Assembly (NCBI RefSeq): GCF_016482825.1
Contig: NZ_JAEMNV010000003.1
Location: 620,001-684,000 of the forward strand
Reading direction: 5' to 3'
DNA: 64,000 bases
From: Antrihabitans stalagmiti
GTDB taxonomy: Bacteria > Actinomycetota > Actinomycetes > Mycobacteriales > Mycobacteriaceae
Both the position numbers and the translations under genes were made by a program. Shown here in pieces: positions 52,255 through 60,986 of this stretch (positions are counted from its first letter, which is position 1; the number at the start of each line of letters is the position of its first letter). The notes below the pieces were generated by a model. It had not been told where the DNA came from. It was given only the letters and a program-made list of their open reading frames with translations, and made no database searches.

Positions 52255-54048
52255 TCAGGTACCTACCGAGGTCGGGGTCCCCAGGCTGTCGATCAAACCC
52301 CTCGCGGACTGCGGTTTACCGTAGTAGAAGCCTTGGGCGAGCGAGTAGCCGAGGGCGGTGAGAACGGCAGCTTGATGCGAGTTCTCCACACCTTCGGCAA
52401 TCACGGGAAGGCCGAGTGAAGTCGAGAGCAACGCAATGACCTCGAGTAGCGGCGGAGCTTCTCCTTCGGACGTTATCGAGGTGATGAACGACCCGTCCAA
52501 CTTCAGGAAATCGGTCGGCAGCGTTTTGAGCCTGCTCAGCGACGAGTAGCCGGTACCGAAGTCGTCGATCGCGATCCTGATGCCGCGCGTACGAAGGTCG
52601 GTCAGGTTCGTGATCGCCGTCGGCGTGTTCACGTCGAGGACGCTTTCGGTCACTTCGAGCACAAGCTGCGCCGCGGGCCAACCGGTAGCGCGCAACACTT
52701 CGTCGACTCGTCCGACGTAATCTTTTTCGACCAGCTCGAGGCCCGAAACGTTGACGTTGAGTATCAGGCGACGGTCCGCGACCGCACTCTGGAAATCGTG
52801 CGCGTCCCGGCACGCACGGTAGAGGACGAACTTGTCGAGGTTGCCGATCAGGCCGTTCTCTTCGGCGACCCGGATCACCTCTTCGGTCGTCACCGACGGC
52901 TGCGTCACCGACTGCCACCGCACGAGGGCTTCGACGCCGACGGTCTGCCCGTCGTCGACGAGGCTGACGATGGGCTGGTACTGGACCTCGAGGGTCTCGC
53001 GCGCTATCGCCTCGACAAGTTCGACAGCGAGGGGTGGTCGTCGTGACGATTCCAGGACGGTTCGGTTTCGGCCTGCCTGCTTTGCGCGGTAGAGCCCGAC
53101 GTCGGCGCGGCTTACGAGGAACGAACCCGATTCGCCGGGCTGCCACGACGTGACGCCTGCGGAGCACCCGAGCGCGATCGCCTCACGCATCTGGTCGGCG
53201 AGCGATATCGCACCCTGCTCCGACATGTCCGGTACCAGTAGCGCGAATTCGTCGCCGCCGTAGCGGGCGAGAATCCGGGTCGGCCCGAGTAACTTCTGCC
53301 ATTGATCGGCAACACGTTGCAATACGGCGTCACCGGAGCGATGGCCCAATTCGTCGTTGACAGTTTTGAAACGGTCGAGGTCGAACAAAATCAATGCGGG
53401 ACGCAAACCTGTACGAGTGGCTCGCGCAATTTCCAAATGGAGACGCCGATCGAATCCACGTCTGTTCAACAAGCCGGTCAGCGAATCGATATCGGCATCG
53501 GAGGCAAGTCGGGCGAGGACACCGACGACGCAGCCGACCGCGATGGTGACGCCGGACGGAATCAACCCCGACCACCACGGCAGTTCGGGCCGCAACATAA
53601 GGACCGTCATACAGCACACGACGGCGAACAGGATCTGTCCGGCAGCGCGAAACCACGAGAAGAAGAACGACGAATCACAGGCGACGAAAACGTAGCAGCT
53701 GGCAAGTGAGAGAGCTGCTGCGTTGCTCGTCGATTGGTGGACGGCGACGGTGATCAGGATCGTCCCGAAAACCACCAGGATCTGGTGGGTGCTCGGGCGT
53801 ACTCGATCACCGATCACCACCAGACCGAGACCGAAACAGACAGCGCCGAATGCTGCGACTGCGACGACGAGTCGATTGCCGGGACCGTCGTGGGGCATCA
53901 GGACGCTGAGTACGGTGCCGAGAATGCCGCCCATCGCGAAGAGACCGCCCGTAGTACGCGCCATGACGGTCGACGTAGCGAGAGCGAACGGCACGCGTGC
54001 CGGTGCGCCTGCTTCGCCGAGCCGCTGGGTTCGCCGCACGCTGTTCAC
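52255..54048 (-). CDS. Membrane GGDEF-EAL protein, paralogue with intact GGDEF
   Basis: A 597-residue paralogue of the preceding gene with the same order: six membrane helices, GGDEF (264-268) and EAL (373-375). Here the cyclase residues are intact (LFDLDRFKTVNDELGHRSGD, RYGGDEFALL), so cyclase activity is possible. EAL catalytic residues are also intact (LNVNVSGLEL, EVTES, IDDFGTGYSS, AEGVE). The inhibitory RxxD site is again missing (GPTR). Its stop lies 15 bases before the GTG of the downstream copy, so both are made from one transcript. Confidence 0.88.
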   Translation of the reverse strand: MNSVRRTQRLGEAGAPARVPFALATSTVMARTTGGLFAMGGILGTVLSVLMPHDGPGNRLVVAVAAFGAVCFGLGLVVIGDRVRPSTHQILVVFGTILITVAVHQSTSNAAALSLASCYVFVACDSSFFFSWFRAAGQILFAVVCCMTVLMLRPELPWWSGLIPSGVTIAVGCVVGVLARLASDADIDSLTGLLNRRGFDRRLHLEIARATRTGLRPALILFDLDRFKTVNDELGHRSGDAVLQRVADQWQKLLGPTRILARYGGDEFALLVPDMSEQGAISLADQMREAIALGCSAGVTSWQPGESGSFLVSRADVGLYRAKQAGRNRTVLESSRRPPLAVELVEAIARETLEVQYQPIVSLVDDGQTVGVEALVRWQSVTQPSVTTEEVIRVAEENGLIGNLDKFVLYRACRDAHDFQSAVADRRLILNVNVSGLELVEKDYVGRVDEVLRATGWPAAQLVLEVTESVLDVNTPTAITNLTDLRTRGIRIAIDDFGTGYSSLSRLKTLPTDFLKLDGSFITSITSEGEAPPLLEVIALLSTSLGLPVIAEGVENSHQAAVLTALGYSLAQGFYYGKPQSARGLIDSLGTPTSVGT

Positions 54049-54259
54049 ATTACCGCTCTATCTCACCCTCCCCGGTTTGCTGGAGGATGCCTAGTTGAAT
54101 ATCCGGATTATTGCGCGCTGGGAGGACTGCCGGTTCGGCTTTGAAGCTTAATCTCTCGAGTGTGTGCATGTTGGTATGAGCCCGTTTTTCCAACGTAAGC
54201 AAAACCGGCAAAATTACGGCGGCAGGTTTCTCGCGGTTTGTCGCTGCGCAGGCCGGCCG

Positions 54260-55345
54260 TCAGCGCCAGACCGTCGACGGGTCGGTCGCTTCCCGCGGCG
54301 GCGCGGTAGGTACGGCATTCGGCGTGCGAGAGAACCGCGGCGCAGGTAGGTGGGAAACAACGCCGTCGACCTCGATCAAAGAGCCGCGGGCCGCAATATG
54401 GGCATTCGAGTTCGCTTCCTCGAAGGTGAGCACCGGTGTTGTGCATGCGTCCGTACCTGCGAAGATCTCGGCCCACTCGTCACGGGTCTTCGTCTTGAAC
54501 TTTGCGGTGAACAGTTCGCGCAGCGTCGGGAATCCGGCGGGATCGATCTGATAGGGCAGGTCGGCAGGATCGAGCTCGAGGCCTGCGAGCAACTGTGCGT
54601 AGAACTGTGGCTCGAGAGCGCCGACGGCCATGTACTTGCCGTCCGAGGTCTCGTAGGTGTCGTAGTAGGGCGTACCGGTGTCGAGCATGTTCACACCACG
54701 CTCGTCGGACCACATGCCGACGCCGCGCATACCCCAGATCATGTGTGAGAGGGCAAGCGTGCCGTCGATCATCGCCGCATCGACGACCTGACCTTCACCC
54801 GACGTCTGGCGCTCGACCAGAGCCGCAAGGATGCCGAAGACGAGGAACATCGAGCCGCCGCCGAAATCGCCGACCATGTTGAGCGGCGGAACCGGTCGCT
54901 CGCCCTTGCGGCCGATGGCGTGCAGCACGCCGGTGAGGGAGATGTAGTTGATGTCGTGGCCTGCCCGATCTGCCAGCGGACCCTCCTGCCCCCAACCCGT
55001 CATCCGGCCGTAGACGATCTTCGGATTACGGGCATGCACGTCGGCGGGACCGAGCCCGAGCCGCTCGGTGACCCCCGGCCGAAAACCCTCGATGAGGACG
55101 TCCGCGCGATCGAGCAGGTCGAGCACGATCTCGACGCCCGCCGGGTCCTTCAAATTGGCTTCGACGACCGTGCGGTTACGTAGCTGCGCGCGATCCATCC
55201 CGCCGGGTAGTTGCCCAGCTCGCTGGACTCTGACGACATCCGCACCGAGGTCGGCAAGCAGCAATGCCGCGTGTGGGCCGGGTCCGATGCCGGCCAGTTC
55301 GACGACGCGTACTCCGGCTAGCGGGCCTTGTTTCGCTGTGCTCAC
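54260..55345 (-). CDS. CoA-transferase family III protein, alpha-methylacyl-CoA racemase type
   Basis: A 361-residue protein matching mycobacterial alpha-methylacyl-CoA racemase (MCR). His130 (AGHDINY), Asp160 (VGDFGGG) and Glu245 (GALEPQF) align with the MCR catalytic residues His126, Asp156 and Glu241, with a constant offset of four. The N-terminal [24 protein letters not shown] is typical. It converts 2R-methylacyl-CoA to 2S so that branched fatty acids or sterol side chains can enter beta-oxidation. GTG start. A repeated CGATTCGA array lies 34-87 bases upstream. Confidence 0.88.
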   Translation of the reverse strand: MSTAKQGPLAGVRVVELAGIGPGPHAALLLADLGADVVRVQRAGQLPGGMDRAQLRNRTVVEANLKDPAGVEIVLDLLDRADVLIEGFRPGVTERLGLGPADVHARNPKIVYGRMTGWGQEGPLADRAGHDINYISLTGVLHAIGRKGERPVPPLNMVGDFGGGSMFLVFGILAALVERQTSGEGQVVDAAMIDGTLALSHMIWGMRGVGMWSDERGVNMLDTGTPYYDTYETSDGKYMAVGALEPQFYAQLLAGLELDPADLPYQIDPAGFPTLRELFTAKFKTKTRDEWAEIFAGTDACTTPVLTFEEANSNAHIAARGSLIEVDGVVSHLPAPRFSRTPNAVPTAPPREATDPSTVWR

Positions 55346-55378
55346 TCTTCATCCTCGTTCCGGGTTGGAGCTGGGTCT

Positions 55379-55432
55379 CGATTCGACATGCTTACGATTC
55401 GATACGCTTTCGATTCGACAGTGTACGAATCG
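55379..55432. promoter_or_regulatory. CGATTCGA direct-repeat array upstream of the racemase gene
   Basis: CGATTCGA occurs at 55379-55386, 55395-55402 and 55411-55418, with a period of 16 bp. An inverted half, CGAATCG, follows at 55426-55432. The array begins 34 bp upstream of the racemase GTG (55345). It looks like a multi-site operator bound by a cooperative regulator. Confidence 0.55.
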
Positions 55433-55584
55433 GCGTGTTTCACGCACGAGCGGGTGCCGTTGGCCGTGGGTCAATAGCGCCGTCGCCGCCGAGCATGCGG
55501 CCGCACCGCGCGATGGGTGGTTTGCCCGGATAGGGTTTGGCCCATGATCAATCTCGTACCCGGCGCTCGGATCGCGGCAGCCGC

Positions 55585-56067
55585 ATGAGCGGCTGGGGTG
55601 AGCTCCTCGTCGGCCTGGTGATCCTCGTCGGTCTCATCGGCGTCGTGGTTCCGATATTGCCCGGCGTGGTGCTTGTTTTCGGTGCGATCCTGGTCTGGGC
55701 GATTGTCGAAGGCGGCGTGAGCAGCTGGGCCGTTTTCGCGATTTGCACTGTGCTGCTTGTTATCTCGGGTGTGGTCAAGTACACCTGGCCAGGCAAGAAG
55801 ATGCGCGACGCCGGGGTGTCGAAGCGGTCCCTCGTGATCGGCGCACTGTTCGGCATCGTCGGGTTCTTCGTCGTCCCGGTGATCGGCCTGTTCATCGGCT
55901 TCATCCTCGGCACGTATCTGTCCGAGCTGCAGCGGCTTTCGCGTCACGACCAGGCGTGGCCCGCGACGTGGCACGCCACCAAGGCGGTCGGCCTTTCGAT
56001 GCTGATAGAACTGCTCGGTGCCCTGCTCGCGAGCGGCATCTGGTTGGTAGCCGCAATCGCGACGTGA
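55585..56067 (+). CDS. DUF456 membrane protein
   Basis: A 160-residue protein with about four membrane segments: ELLVGLVILVGLIGVVVPILPGVVLVFGAILVWAIVEGG, VFAICTVLLVISGVVKY, and VIGALFGIVGFFVVPVIGLFIGFILGTYLSEL. The LPGxxLVFxGAxxWA and GFFVVPVIGLFIG patterns match DUF456. Function is unknown. It converges on the amidohydrolase gene with a gap of 7 bases. The ATG at 55585 was chosen because it begins the first helix. Confidence 0.82.
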   Translation: MSGWGELLVGLVILVGLIGVVVPILPGVVLVFGAILVWAIVEGGVSSWAVFAICTVLLVISGVVKYTWPGKKMRDAGVSKRSLVIGALFGIVGFFVVPVIGLFIGFILGTYLSELQRLSRHDQAWPATWHATKAVGLSMLIELLGALLASGIWLVAAIAT

Positions 56068-56074
56068 TGCGCCG

Positions 56075-56866
56075 TCAGCCGAGCGCTGCCGACGATTCGT
56101 TCTGCTGGACAGCGCTTTTCGGTGGCACCCGGTAGAAACTGCGGGCATTGGTATCGAGCACCGCGCCGAGATCGTCGCCGACGGCGTCGGCGATCACATC
56201 GATATCCGAGGCATCGAACGCACGTTGAGCGCGCGTCCCCGGTAGGTCCGACCCGAACATCAAAGCTTCGGGACTCACCGCATGTATCTGCCGCAACGTG
56301 TCGAGGATGTCCATGTCGACCCGACCGAAGCCGGTTGCCTTCACCTTGACCCCACGGTCGACGAGATTCAGCAGGTACGGCAGACCGTCGGTGGACATGC
56401 CCATGTGATCGACACTTGCCGCTGGCAGCTTCGTCAACACGGGTTCCAGCGACGGCAGCAGCGAGCCGTCGACGTAGAGCTCGGCGTGCCAACCGGCAAT
56501 CTCGTGGGCGCGCAACGCCTGCAGGGTCAATCCGGCGATGTCGATCGCCCCGCGCTTGAGGTTGAAACGGATCGCGCGTACCCCCGCGCGATCGAGTTCG
56601 ACGATGTCGTCGTCGGTCGCATCGGGGTCGAGTTGGGTCACCCCGACCCAGCTGTCGCCGAGTTCGGCAAGAGCTGCGACCAGGTAGGTCTGGTCGGTTT
56701 CCTGCCACGAGCCGCTGACGACGGCACCGCCTTCGACGCCGAAACCGCTCATCCGCTCGCGGTACTGGGCGATCGTGAAGTGTTCAGGAAGATAGCCGTT
56801 GTTTCCGACCAGCGGAAACCGCGGGTCGATGATGTGAAGATGGGCGTCGAACACAGCTCTAAGCAT
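56075..56866 (-). CDS. Amidohydrolase-2 family metal-dependent hydrolase
   Basis: A 263-residue TIM-barrel hydrolase. The metal motif is FDAHLHIIDPRFP near the N-terminus. Later residues are AELYVDGSL, VDHMGM, MFGSDLPGTRAQRAF and NARSFYRV. Relatives include 2-pyrone-4,6-dicarboxylate lactonase and aminocarboxymuconate decarboxylase-like proteins; the substrate is not evident. It is separated from fprA by 81 bp. The ATG at 56866 was preferred over one 27 bases upstream. Confidence 0.82.
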   Translation of the reverse strand: MLRAVFDAHLHIIDPRFPLVGNNGYLPEHFTIAQYRERMSGFGVEGGAVVSGSWQETDQTYLVAALAELGDSWVGVTQLDPDATDDDIVELDRAGVRAIRFNLKRGAIDIAGLTLQALRAHEIAGWHAELYVDGSLLPSLEPVLTKLPAASVDHMGMSTDGLPYLLNLVDRGVKVKATGFGRVDMDILDTLRQIHAVSPEALMFGSDLPGTRAQRAFDASDIDVIADAVGDDLGAVLDTNARSFYRVPPKSAVQQNESSAALG

Positions 56867-56947
56867 GCCCCACAAGCCAAGCGGGCAAGACAAGATGCGG
56901 CGTATTTCACGCCCGGACGAGGCAGGTGGGGATCAGGCTGCTTGGGG

Positions 56948-58339
56948 TCAGGCTTTGTGCGGCTCGCTGGCGCGGAGCATGTCTTCGCGCTCGACGACCT
57001 TGATACGTTCGCGGCCTTCCGGCTCGCCGAGTGAACGTTCGTGGGCATCGAGGCGGTACCAGCCCTGCCACGTCGTGAACGGGATGGACTTGCTCTCCAG
57101 GAAGTCGATGATCGAGCTTTCCTCGGGTTCCGGTGCGCCGGTGAAGCTTTCGCTGTCGTCGAGCAGGCACGCCACGGTCTCGTTCGCATCGCCCTTGGTG
57201 TGGCCGATCAGCCCGACCGGCCCACGCTTGATCCAGCCGGTGACGTAGGTCGCGGCAACGTGGTTGCCTTCGTCGTCCAGCACCCGGCCCGCCTCGTTCG
57301 GCACGGTCCCGGCTTGGTCGTCGAAAGGCAGGTCCGAGACGTTCTGCGACAGGTACCCGACAGCGCGGTACACGGCGCCGATCTCCCATTCCTTGAACTT
57401 GCCGGTGCCACGCACGTTGCCGGTGCCGTCGAGTTCGGTGCGTTCGGTCCGCAGCCCGACAACTTTTCCGTCTTTGCCGAGGATTTCGGTCGGCGATTCG
57501 AAGAAGTGCAGGAACAGTTTGTGGGGGCGGTTGCCGACGTCGCGGATCGCCCAGTCCTGGATGGTGTTTGCGACCATGTCGACGATCTTGGAGTTGCGGC
57601 GGGCCGCCTCCGAACCTGCGTCGTAGTCGATGTCTTCGGGGTCGACGATCACTTCGATCGTGGGGGAATGATCGAGTTCGCGCAGTTCCAGCGGCGTGAA
57701 CTTGGCCTGCGCGGGTCCGCGGCGACCGAAGACGTGCACCTCGACGGCCTTGTTCGCCTTGAGGCCTTCGTAGACGTTGGCGGGGATTTCGGTCGGCAGC
57801 AGCTCGTCGCCGGTCTTGGCGAGCACACGCGCGACGTCGAGGGCGACGTTACCGACACCTAGAACAGCAACCTTCTCTGCGTCCAGCGGCCAGCTGCGGG
57901 GCACATCTGGGTGCCCGTCGTACCAGGAGACGAAGTCGGCGGCGCCGTAGGACCCTTCGAGGTCGACGCCGGGGATTTCGAGTGCGCGGTCGGCGTTGGC
58001 GCCGGTGGAGAAGATGACGGCGTCGTAAAAACGCCGCATGTCGTCGAGGGTGATGTCGGTGCCGTAGTCGATGTTGCCGAGCAGGCGGACGTGCTCTTTG
58101 TCGAGCACCTTGTGCAGGGCGGTGATGATGCCCTTGATGCGCGGGTGATCGGGTGCGACGCCGTAGCGGATGAGGCCGAACGGTGCAGGCATACGTTCGA
58201 AGAGGTCGATGCTGACCTCGGCGTCGGATTTCATCAGTGCGTCAGCGGCGTAGATGCCTGCCGGACCTGCGCCGATGATGGCCACGCGAAGCGGACGGGA
58301 CTGGGCGGGCGACTGAGCCGCTCGAGACTGGTCTGTCAT
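56948..58339 (-). CDS. fprA: Ferredoxin-NADP+ reductase FprA
   Basis: A 463-residue flavoprotein that matches mycobacterial FprA, an adrenodoxin-reductase-like enzyme. It has the FAD motif RVAIIGAGPAGIYAADAL, FGLIRYGVAPDHPRIKGI, the NADP motif VAVLGVGNVALDVARVL and VTGWIKRGPVGLIGHTKGDA. It passes electrons from NADPH to ferredoxins that feed P450s and iron-sulfur enzymes. The start MTDQS is 16 residues before the FAD motif. A sequence resembling a DtxR/IdeR iron box is 55-73 bases upstream. Confidence 0.94.
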   Translation of the reverse strand: MTDQSRAAQSPAQSRPLRVAIIGAGPAGIYAADALMKSDAEVSIDLFERMPAPFGLIRYGVAPDHPRIKGIITALHKVLDKEHVRLLGNIDYGTDITLDDMRRFYDAVIFSTGANADRALEIPGVDLEGSYGAADFVSWYDGHPDVPRSWPLDAEKVAVLGVGNVALDVARVLAKTGDELLPTEIPANVYEGLKANKAVEVHVFGRRGPAQAKFTPLELRELDHSPTIEVIVDPEDIDYDAGSEAARRNSKIVDMVANTIQDWAIRDVGNRPHKLFLHFFESPTEILGKDGKVVGLRTERTELDGTGNVRGTGKFKEWEIGAVYRAVGYLSQNVSDLPFDDQAGTVPNEAGRVLDDEGNHVAATYVTGWIKRGPVGLIGHTKGDANETVACLLDDSESFTGAPEPEESSIIDFLESKSIPFTTWQGWYRLDAHERSLGEPEGRERIKVVEREDMLRASEPHKA

Positions 58340-58393
58340 CTTCTACCGTGCACCTTTTCGACGAAATGGACGTTCGCTGACGCGAGCTTAAAC

Positions 58394-58412
58394 TTAGCTG
58401 AGCCTAATTAGC
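58394..58412. promoter_or_regulatory. Iron-box-like (IdeR/DtxR) site upstream of fprA
   Basis: TTAGCTGAGCCTAATTAGC resembles the 19-bp IdeR/DtxR consensus TTAGGTTAGSCTAACCTAA, best over its first 14 positions (TTAG..AG.CTAA). It lies 55 bases upstream of the fprA start. Dyad symmetry is partial, so affinity may be low. Confidence 0.5.
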
Positions 58413-58589
58413 CAAATCTCTAATCTGCCAAGCTCTGATCTGCCGAAGCAACGAGCCGAACCGATCCGCTCTTCGAGAAGTTCGCTCGCGTGCGCGGCAG
58501 GCTCGGCCGTTGAAGTCTATCGTCACCCCGCACGCCGACTTGCCGGGTGCGCGTTTGCCCCACGCGCGGCGCCCGTGGAGGATTCCCTC

Positions 58590-59084
58590 GTGACCGCCAA
58601 GAAGAAGAAAAACAACAGGGACGACGAGGCAGCGCATCAGGTCGCCGCAGATTCCACAGACACGAATGCGGTCGTCGAAGGCGCCGACACCGAGTCCAAG
58701 TGGGAGCGCACTCCCGTCCCGTTCATCGCCGCCGTCGCGGTCGTAGCGGCGATCATTGCGGCCATCGTCATCGGCGGGATCGTGTCACCCGCCGAAGAGA
58801 ACGTCTCCGAAGCGCAGCGCGTCGACCAGGCGACCATTGCCTACATCAAGGCCCGCAACGGTGAGGATGCGCAGTTGAAGGGTGCTGTCTGCCCCGGTTT
58901 CGACGACGAGGCCTTCGTCGTGAAGCCCGGTGGCGACAAGATCACCTACAGCAAGGTCGAGAACGTGAAAGTCGACGGCGACCGAGCGAAGGCCGATGTC
59001 ACCGTCGCGGCCGACGAGAAGGACCTGCCGGTCGCGGAATGGAACTTCGTCCGCAGCGATGGCGGCTGGCTGGTGTGCAACTGA
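58590..59084 (+). CDS. Single-pass membrane protein with small extracytoplasmic domain
   Basis: A 164-residue protein. A basic N-tail (VTAKKKKNNRDDEA) leads to one helix (VPFIAAVAVVAAIIAAIVIGGIV), then a domain of about 95 residues with two cysteines (GAVCPGF, WLVCN). The domain and end resemble the last part of the 20326 protein (TSCGAS, WKVCDPPA), so they are likely distant relatives of the DUF4878 type. GTG 58590 follows a GGAGG site at 58577-58581. Function unknown. It stands alone between fprA and the SAM-IV riboswitch. Confidence 0.75.
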   Translation: MTAKKKKNNRDDEAAHQVAADSTDTNAVVEGADTESKWERTPVPFIAAVAVVAAIIAAIVIGGIVSPAEENVSEAQRVDQATIAYIKARNGEDAQLKGAVCPGFDDEAFVVKPGGDKITYSKVENVKVDGDRAKADVTVAADEKDLPVAEWNFVRSDGGWLVCN

Positions 59085-59115
59085 TCGCAATTACTGGCGA
59101 TTCAGTGCGCAGAAG

Positions 59116-59121
59116 TTGACA
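59116..59121 (+). promoter_or_regulatory. Consensus -35 box for the riboswitch transcript
   Basis: TTGACA lies 30 bases before the predicted 5' end of the SAM-IV element. A clear -10 is not seen; GATCCT about 18 bases downstream is the best candidate. Position suits a start point just before the riboswitch. Confidence 0.4.
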
Positions 59122-59150
59122 GAAGCAGGGGTTGCGAGCGATCCTCTGCT

Positions 59151-59278
59151 GAGGTCATGAGTACCAGCGAACAGCCCCGGCTAGCTGGTCGGCAACCCTC
59201 CTCCGCGGTGGGGTGCTCCGGGTGACGACCTGGCCGTGCTTCAATTCCGGACGCGGCAAGCGCGGACTCCAAGGCCAG
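59151..59278 (+). ncRNA. SAM-IV riboswitch
   Basis: The region matches the SAM-IV aptamer as I know it. It begins GGTCATGAGTACCAGCG, continues with CAGCCCCGGCTAGCTGG, CGGCAACCC, CCGCGGTGGGGTGCTCCGG and closes with GTGACGACC. A 3' part with GCGGCAAGCGCGGACTCC completes the fold. An outer helix TGGCC/GGCCA also pairs. SAM-IV elements bind S-adenosylmethionine and usually repress sulfur-amino-acid genes in actinomycetes. Here the next genes are the rhodanese gene (59321) and metZ. The aptamer ends 43 bases before the rhodanese start, so translation control is likely. Confidence 0.9.
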
Positions 59279-59320
59279 TGCAGTGCCGGCGAGTCCAGGG
59301 CATTGTGAAAGGCGCATGAC

Positions 59321-59740
59321 GTGAGCTATGCAGGCGATATCACCCCGCAGGAGGCGTGGGACCTGTTGACCGAGCACCCCGAGGCGGTGCTCGTCGACGT
59401 CCGCACCGAAGCCGAATGGAAGTTCGTCGGCATCGCCGATACCACCCCGATCGGCCGGAAGTCGTTGCTGGTCGAATGGGTCGGCTACCCGGGCGGTGCA
59501 CGCAACGACAATTTCGTCGACCAGCTGAAAGAGGCAGGTCTCACCCCCGGAGTCGAACGGCCGGTCGTGTTCCTGTGCCGTTCGGGTCAACGATCGGTCG
59601 GCGCGGCCAAGGCGGCGACCGCGGCCGGGATCGGCCCGTCCTACAACATCCTCGAAGGTTTCGAAGGCCCGATCGACGCTGACGGCCACCGCGGCGCGAT
59701 CGGTTGGCGTGCCATCGGGTTGCCTTGGACGCAGTCATGA
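59321..59740 (+). CDS. Rhodanese-domain sulfurtransferase
   Basis: A 139-residue single rhodanese domain. The active-site loop is FLCRSGQRSV with Cys86 as the sulfur acceptor. VLVDVRTEAEW and GPSYNILEGFEGPID are typical. It transfers sulfane sulfur, probably to the homocysteine-synthesis pathway encoded next. It is translationally coupled to metZ (ATGA at 59737) and preceded by a SAM-IV riboswitch. GTG 59321 has a GAAAGG ribosome site; an ATG five bases earlier opens only a two-codon frame. Confidence 0.9.
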   Translation: MSYAGDITPQEAWDLLTEHPEAVLVDVRTEAEWKFVGIADTTPIGRKSLLVEWVGYPGGARNDNFVDQLKEAGLTPGVERPVVFLCRSGQRSVGAAKAATAAGIGPSYNILEGFEGPIDADGHRGAIGWRAIGLPWTQS

Positions 59741-60972
59741 GCGACGGCAAGATCAGCCGCCCGACCGGTGGCGCGTTCGAGAAGCCGCTCCCGGCGGGAG
59801 TCGGTCCCGCGACCATCGGAGTCCGTGGCGGACTGATGCGTTCGGGTTTCGAAGAGAACGCCGAGGCGCTGTATCTGACGTCCGGCTTCGTCTACGAGAG
59901 CGCCGGAGCTGCCGAAGCCGCGTTCACCGGCGAAGTCGATCATTTCGTCTACTCGCGCTACGGCAACCCGACGGTTGCGATGTTCGAAGAACGTATGCGG
60001 CTCATCGACGGTGCCGAGGCATGTTTTGCCACCGCGAGTGGGATGGCTGCCGTGTTCACCGCGCTCGGCGCGCTGCTCGGGGCAGGCGATCGTCTGGTCG
60101 CTGCACGCAGTCTGTTCGGCTCGTGTTTCGTCGTCTGCAACGAAATCCTGCCGCGCTGGGGTGTCGAGACCGTCTTCGTCGACGGTGACGATCTCGACCA
60201 GTGGGAGCAGGCACTGTCGGTACCGACGACGGCCGTGTTCTTCGAAACACCGTCCAACCCGATGCAATCACTCGTCGACGTGCCGCGCGTTGTCGAGCTC
60301 GCGCATGCAGCGGGAGCAAAAGTGGTGCTGGACAACGTTTTTGCGACGCCTATACTGCAGCGCAGCTTCGAACTCGGCGCCGACGTCGTTGTCTACTCGG
60401 GCACCAAGCACATCGACGGTCAGGGCCGAGTGCTCGGCGGCGCGATCCTCGGTTCGCAGGACTACATCGACGGACCCGTCAAAACCCTTATGCGGCATAC
60501 CGGTCCGGCGCTGAGCCCCTTCAACGCGTGGACCCTGCTCAAGGGACTGGAGACGATGCCGCTGCGCGTTCGGCACTCCACCGAATCCGCGCTGACCATC
60601 GCGAAGTTCCTCGAAGGCCACAACGCGATCCGTTGGGTGAAATATCCGTACCTGGAATCGCATCCACAATATGCGCTTGCCCGGACCCAGATGAGCGGCG
60701 GCGGAACGGTCGTCACGTTCGAACTCGACGCACCCGACGGTATGGGCAAGAAGCGTGCATTCGAAGTGCTCGACGCACTTCGCATCGTCGACATCTCCAA
60801 CAACCTCGGCGACGCGAAATCGCTGATCACACATCCGGCGACGACGACGCACCGAGCAATGGGACCCGAAGGCCGCGCTGCGATCGGCATCACCGATTCG
60901 GTCGTCCGGATCTCGGTCGGACTCGAAGACATCGAAGACCTGCTCGGCGATCTCGATCAGGCCCTGAGCTAG
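59737..60972 (+). CDS. metZ: O-succinylhomoserine sulfhydrylase
   Basis: A 411-residue PLP enzyme of the Cys/Met metabolism family. The PLP lysine is Lys224 (YSGTKHIDGQGR), and SRYGNPTV, ATASGMAAVF and TPSNP are conserved. It joins O-succinylhomoserine (or O-acetylhomoserine) with sulfide to give homocysteine. It lies beside a rhodanese gene as M. tuberculosis Rv0390-Rv0391 does. The riboswitch upstream would switch it off when SAM is plentiful. Confidence 0.94.
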   Translation: MSDGKISRPTGGAFEKPLPAGVGPATIGVRGGLMRSGFEENAEALYLTSGFVYESAGAAEAAFTGEVDHFVYSRYGNPTVAMFEERMRLIDGAEACFATASGMAAVFTALGALLGAGDRLVAARSLFGSCFVVCNEILPRWGVETVFVDGDDLDQWEQALSVPTTAVFFETPSNPMQSLVDVPRVVELAHAAGAKVVLDNVFATPILQRSFELGADVVVYSGTKHIDGQGRVLGGAILGSQDYIDGPVKTLMRHTGPALSPFNAWTLLKGLETMPLRVRHSTESALTIAKFLEGHNAIRWVKYPYLESHPQYALARTQMSGGGTVVTFELDAPDGMGKKRAFEVLDALRIVDISNNLGDAKSLITHPATTTHRAMGPEGRAAIGITDSVVRISVGLEDIEDLLGDLDQALS

Positions 60973-60986
60973 CCGAGCAAGCCGAG

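Noticed and set aside
55548-56708. Open frames antisense to DUF456 and out of frame with the amidohydrolase
   Set aside because: They are Asp/His/Arg-rich shadow translations without family motifs.
59316-59324. ATG five bases before the rhodanese GTG
   Set aside because: It opens a frame of two codons (ATG ACG TGA). The GTG at 59321 begins the conserved protein.
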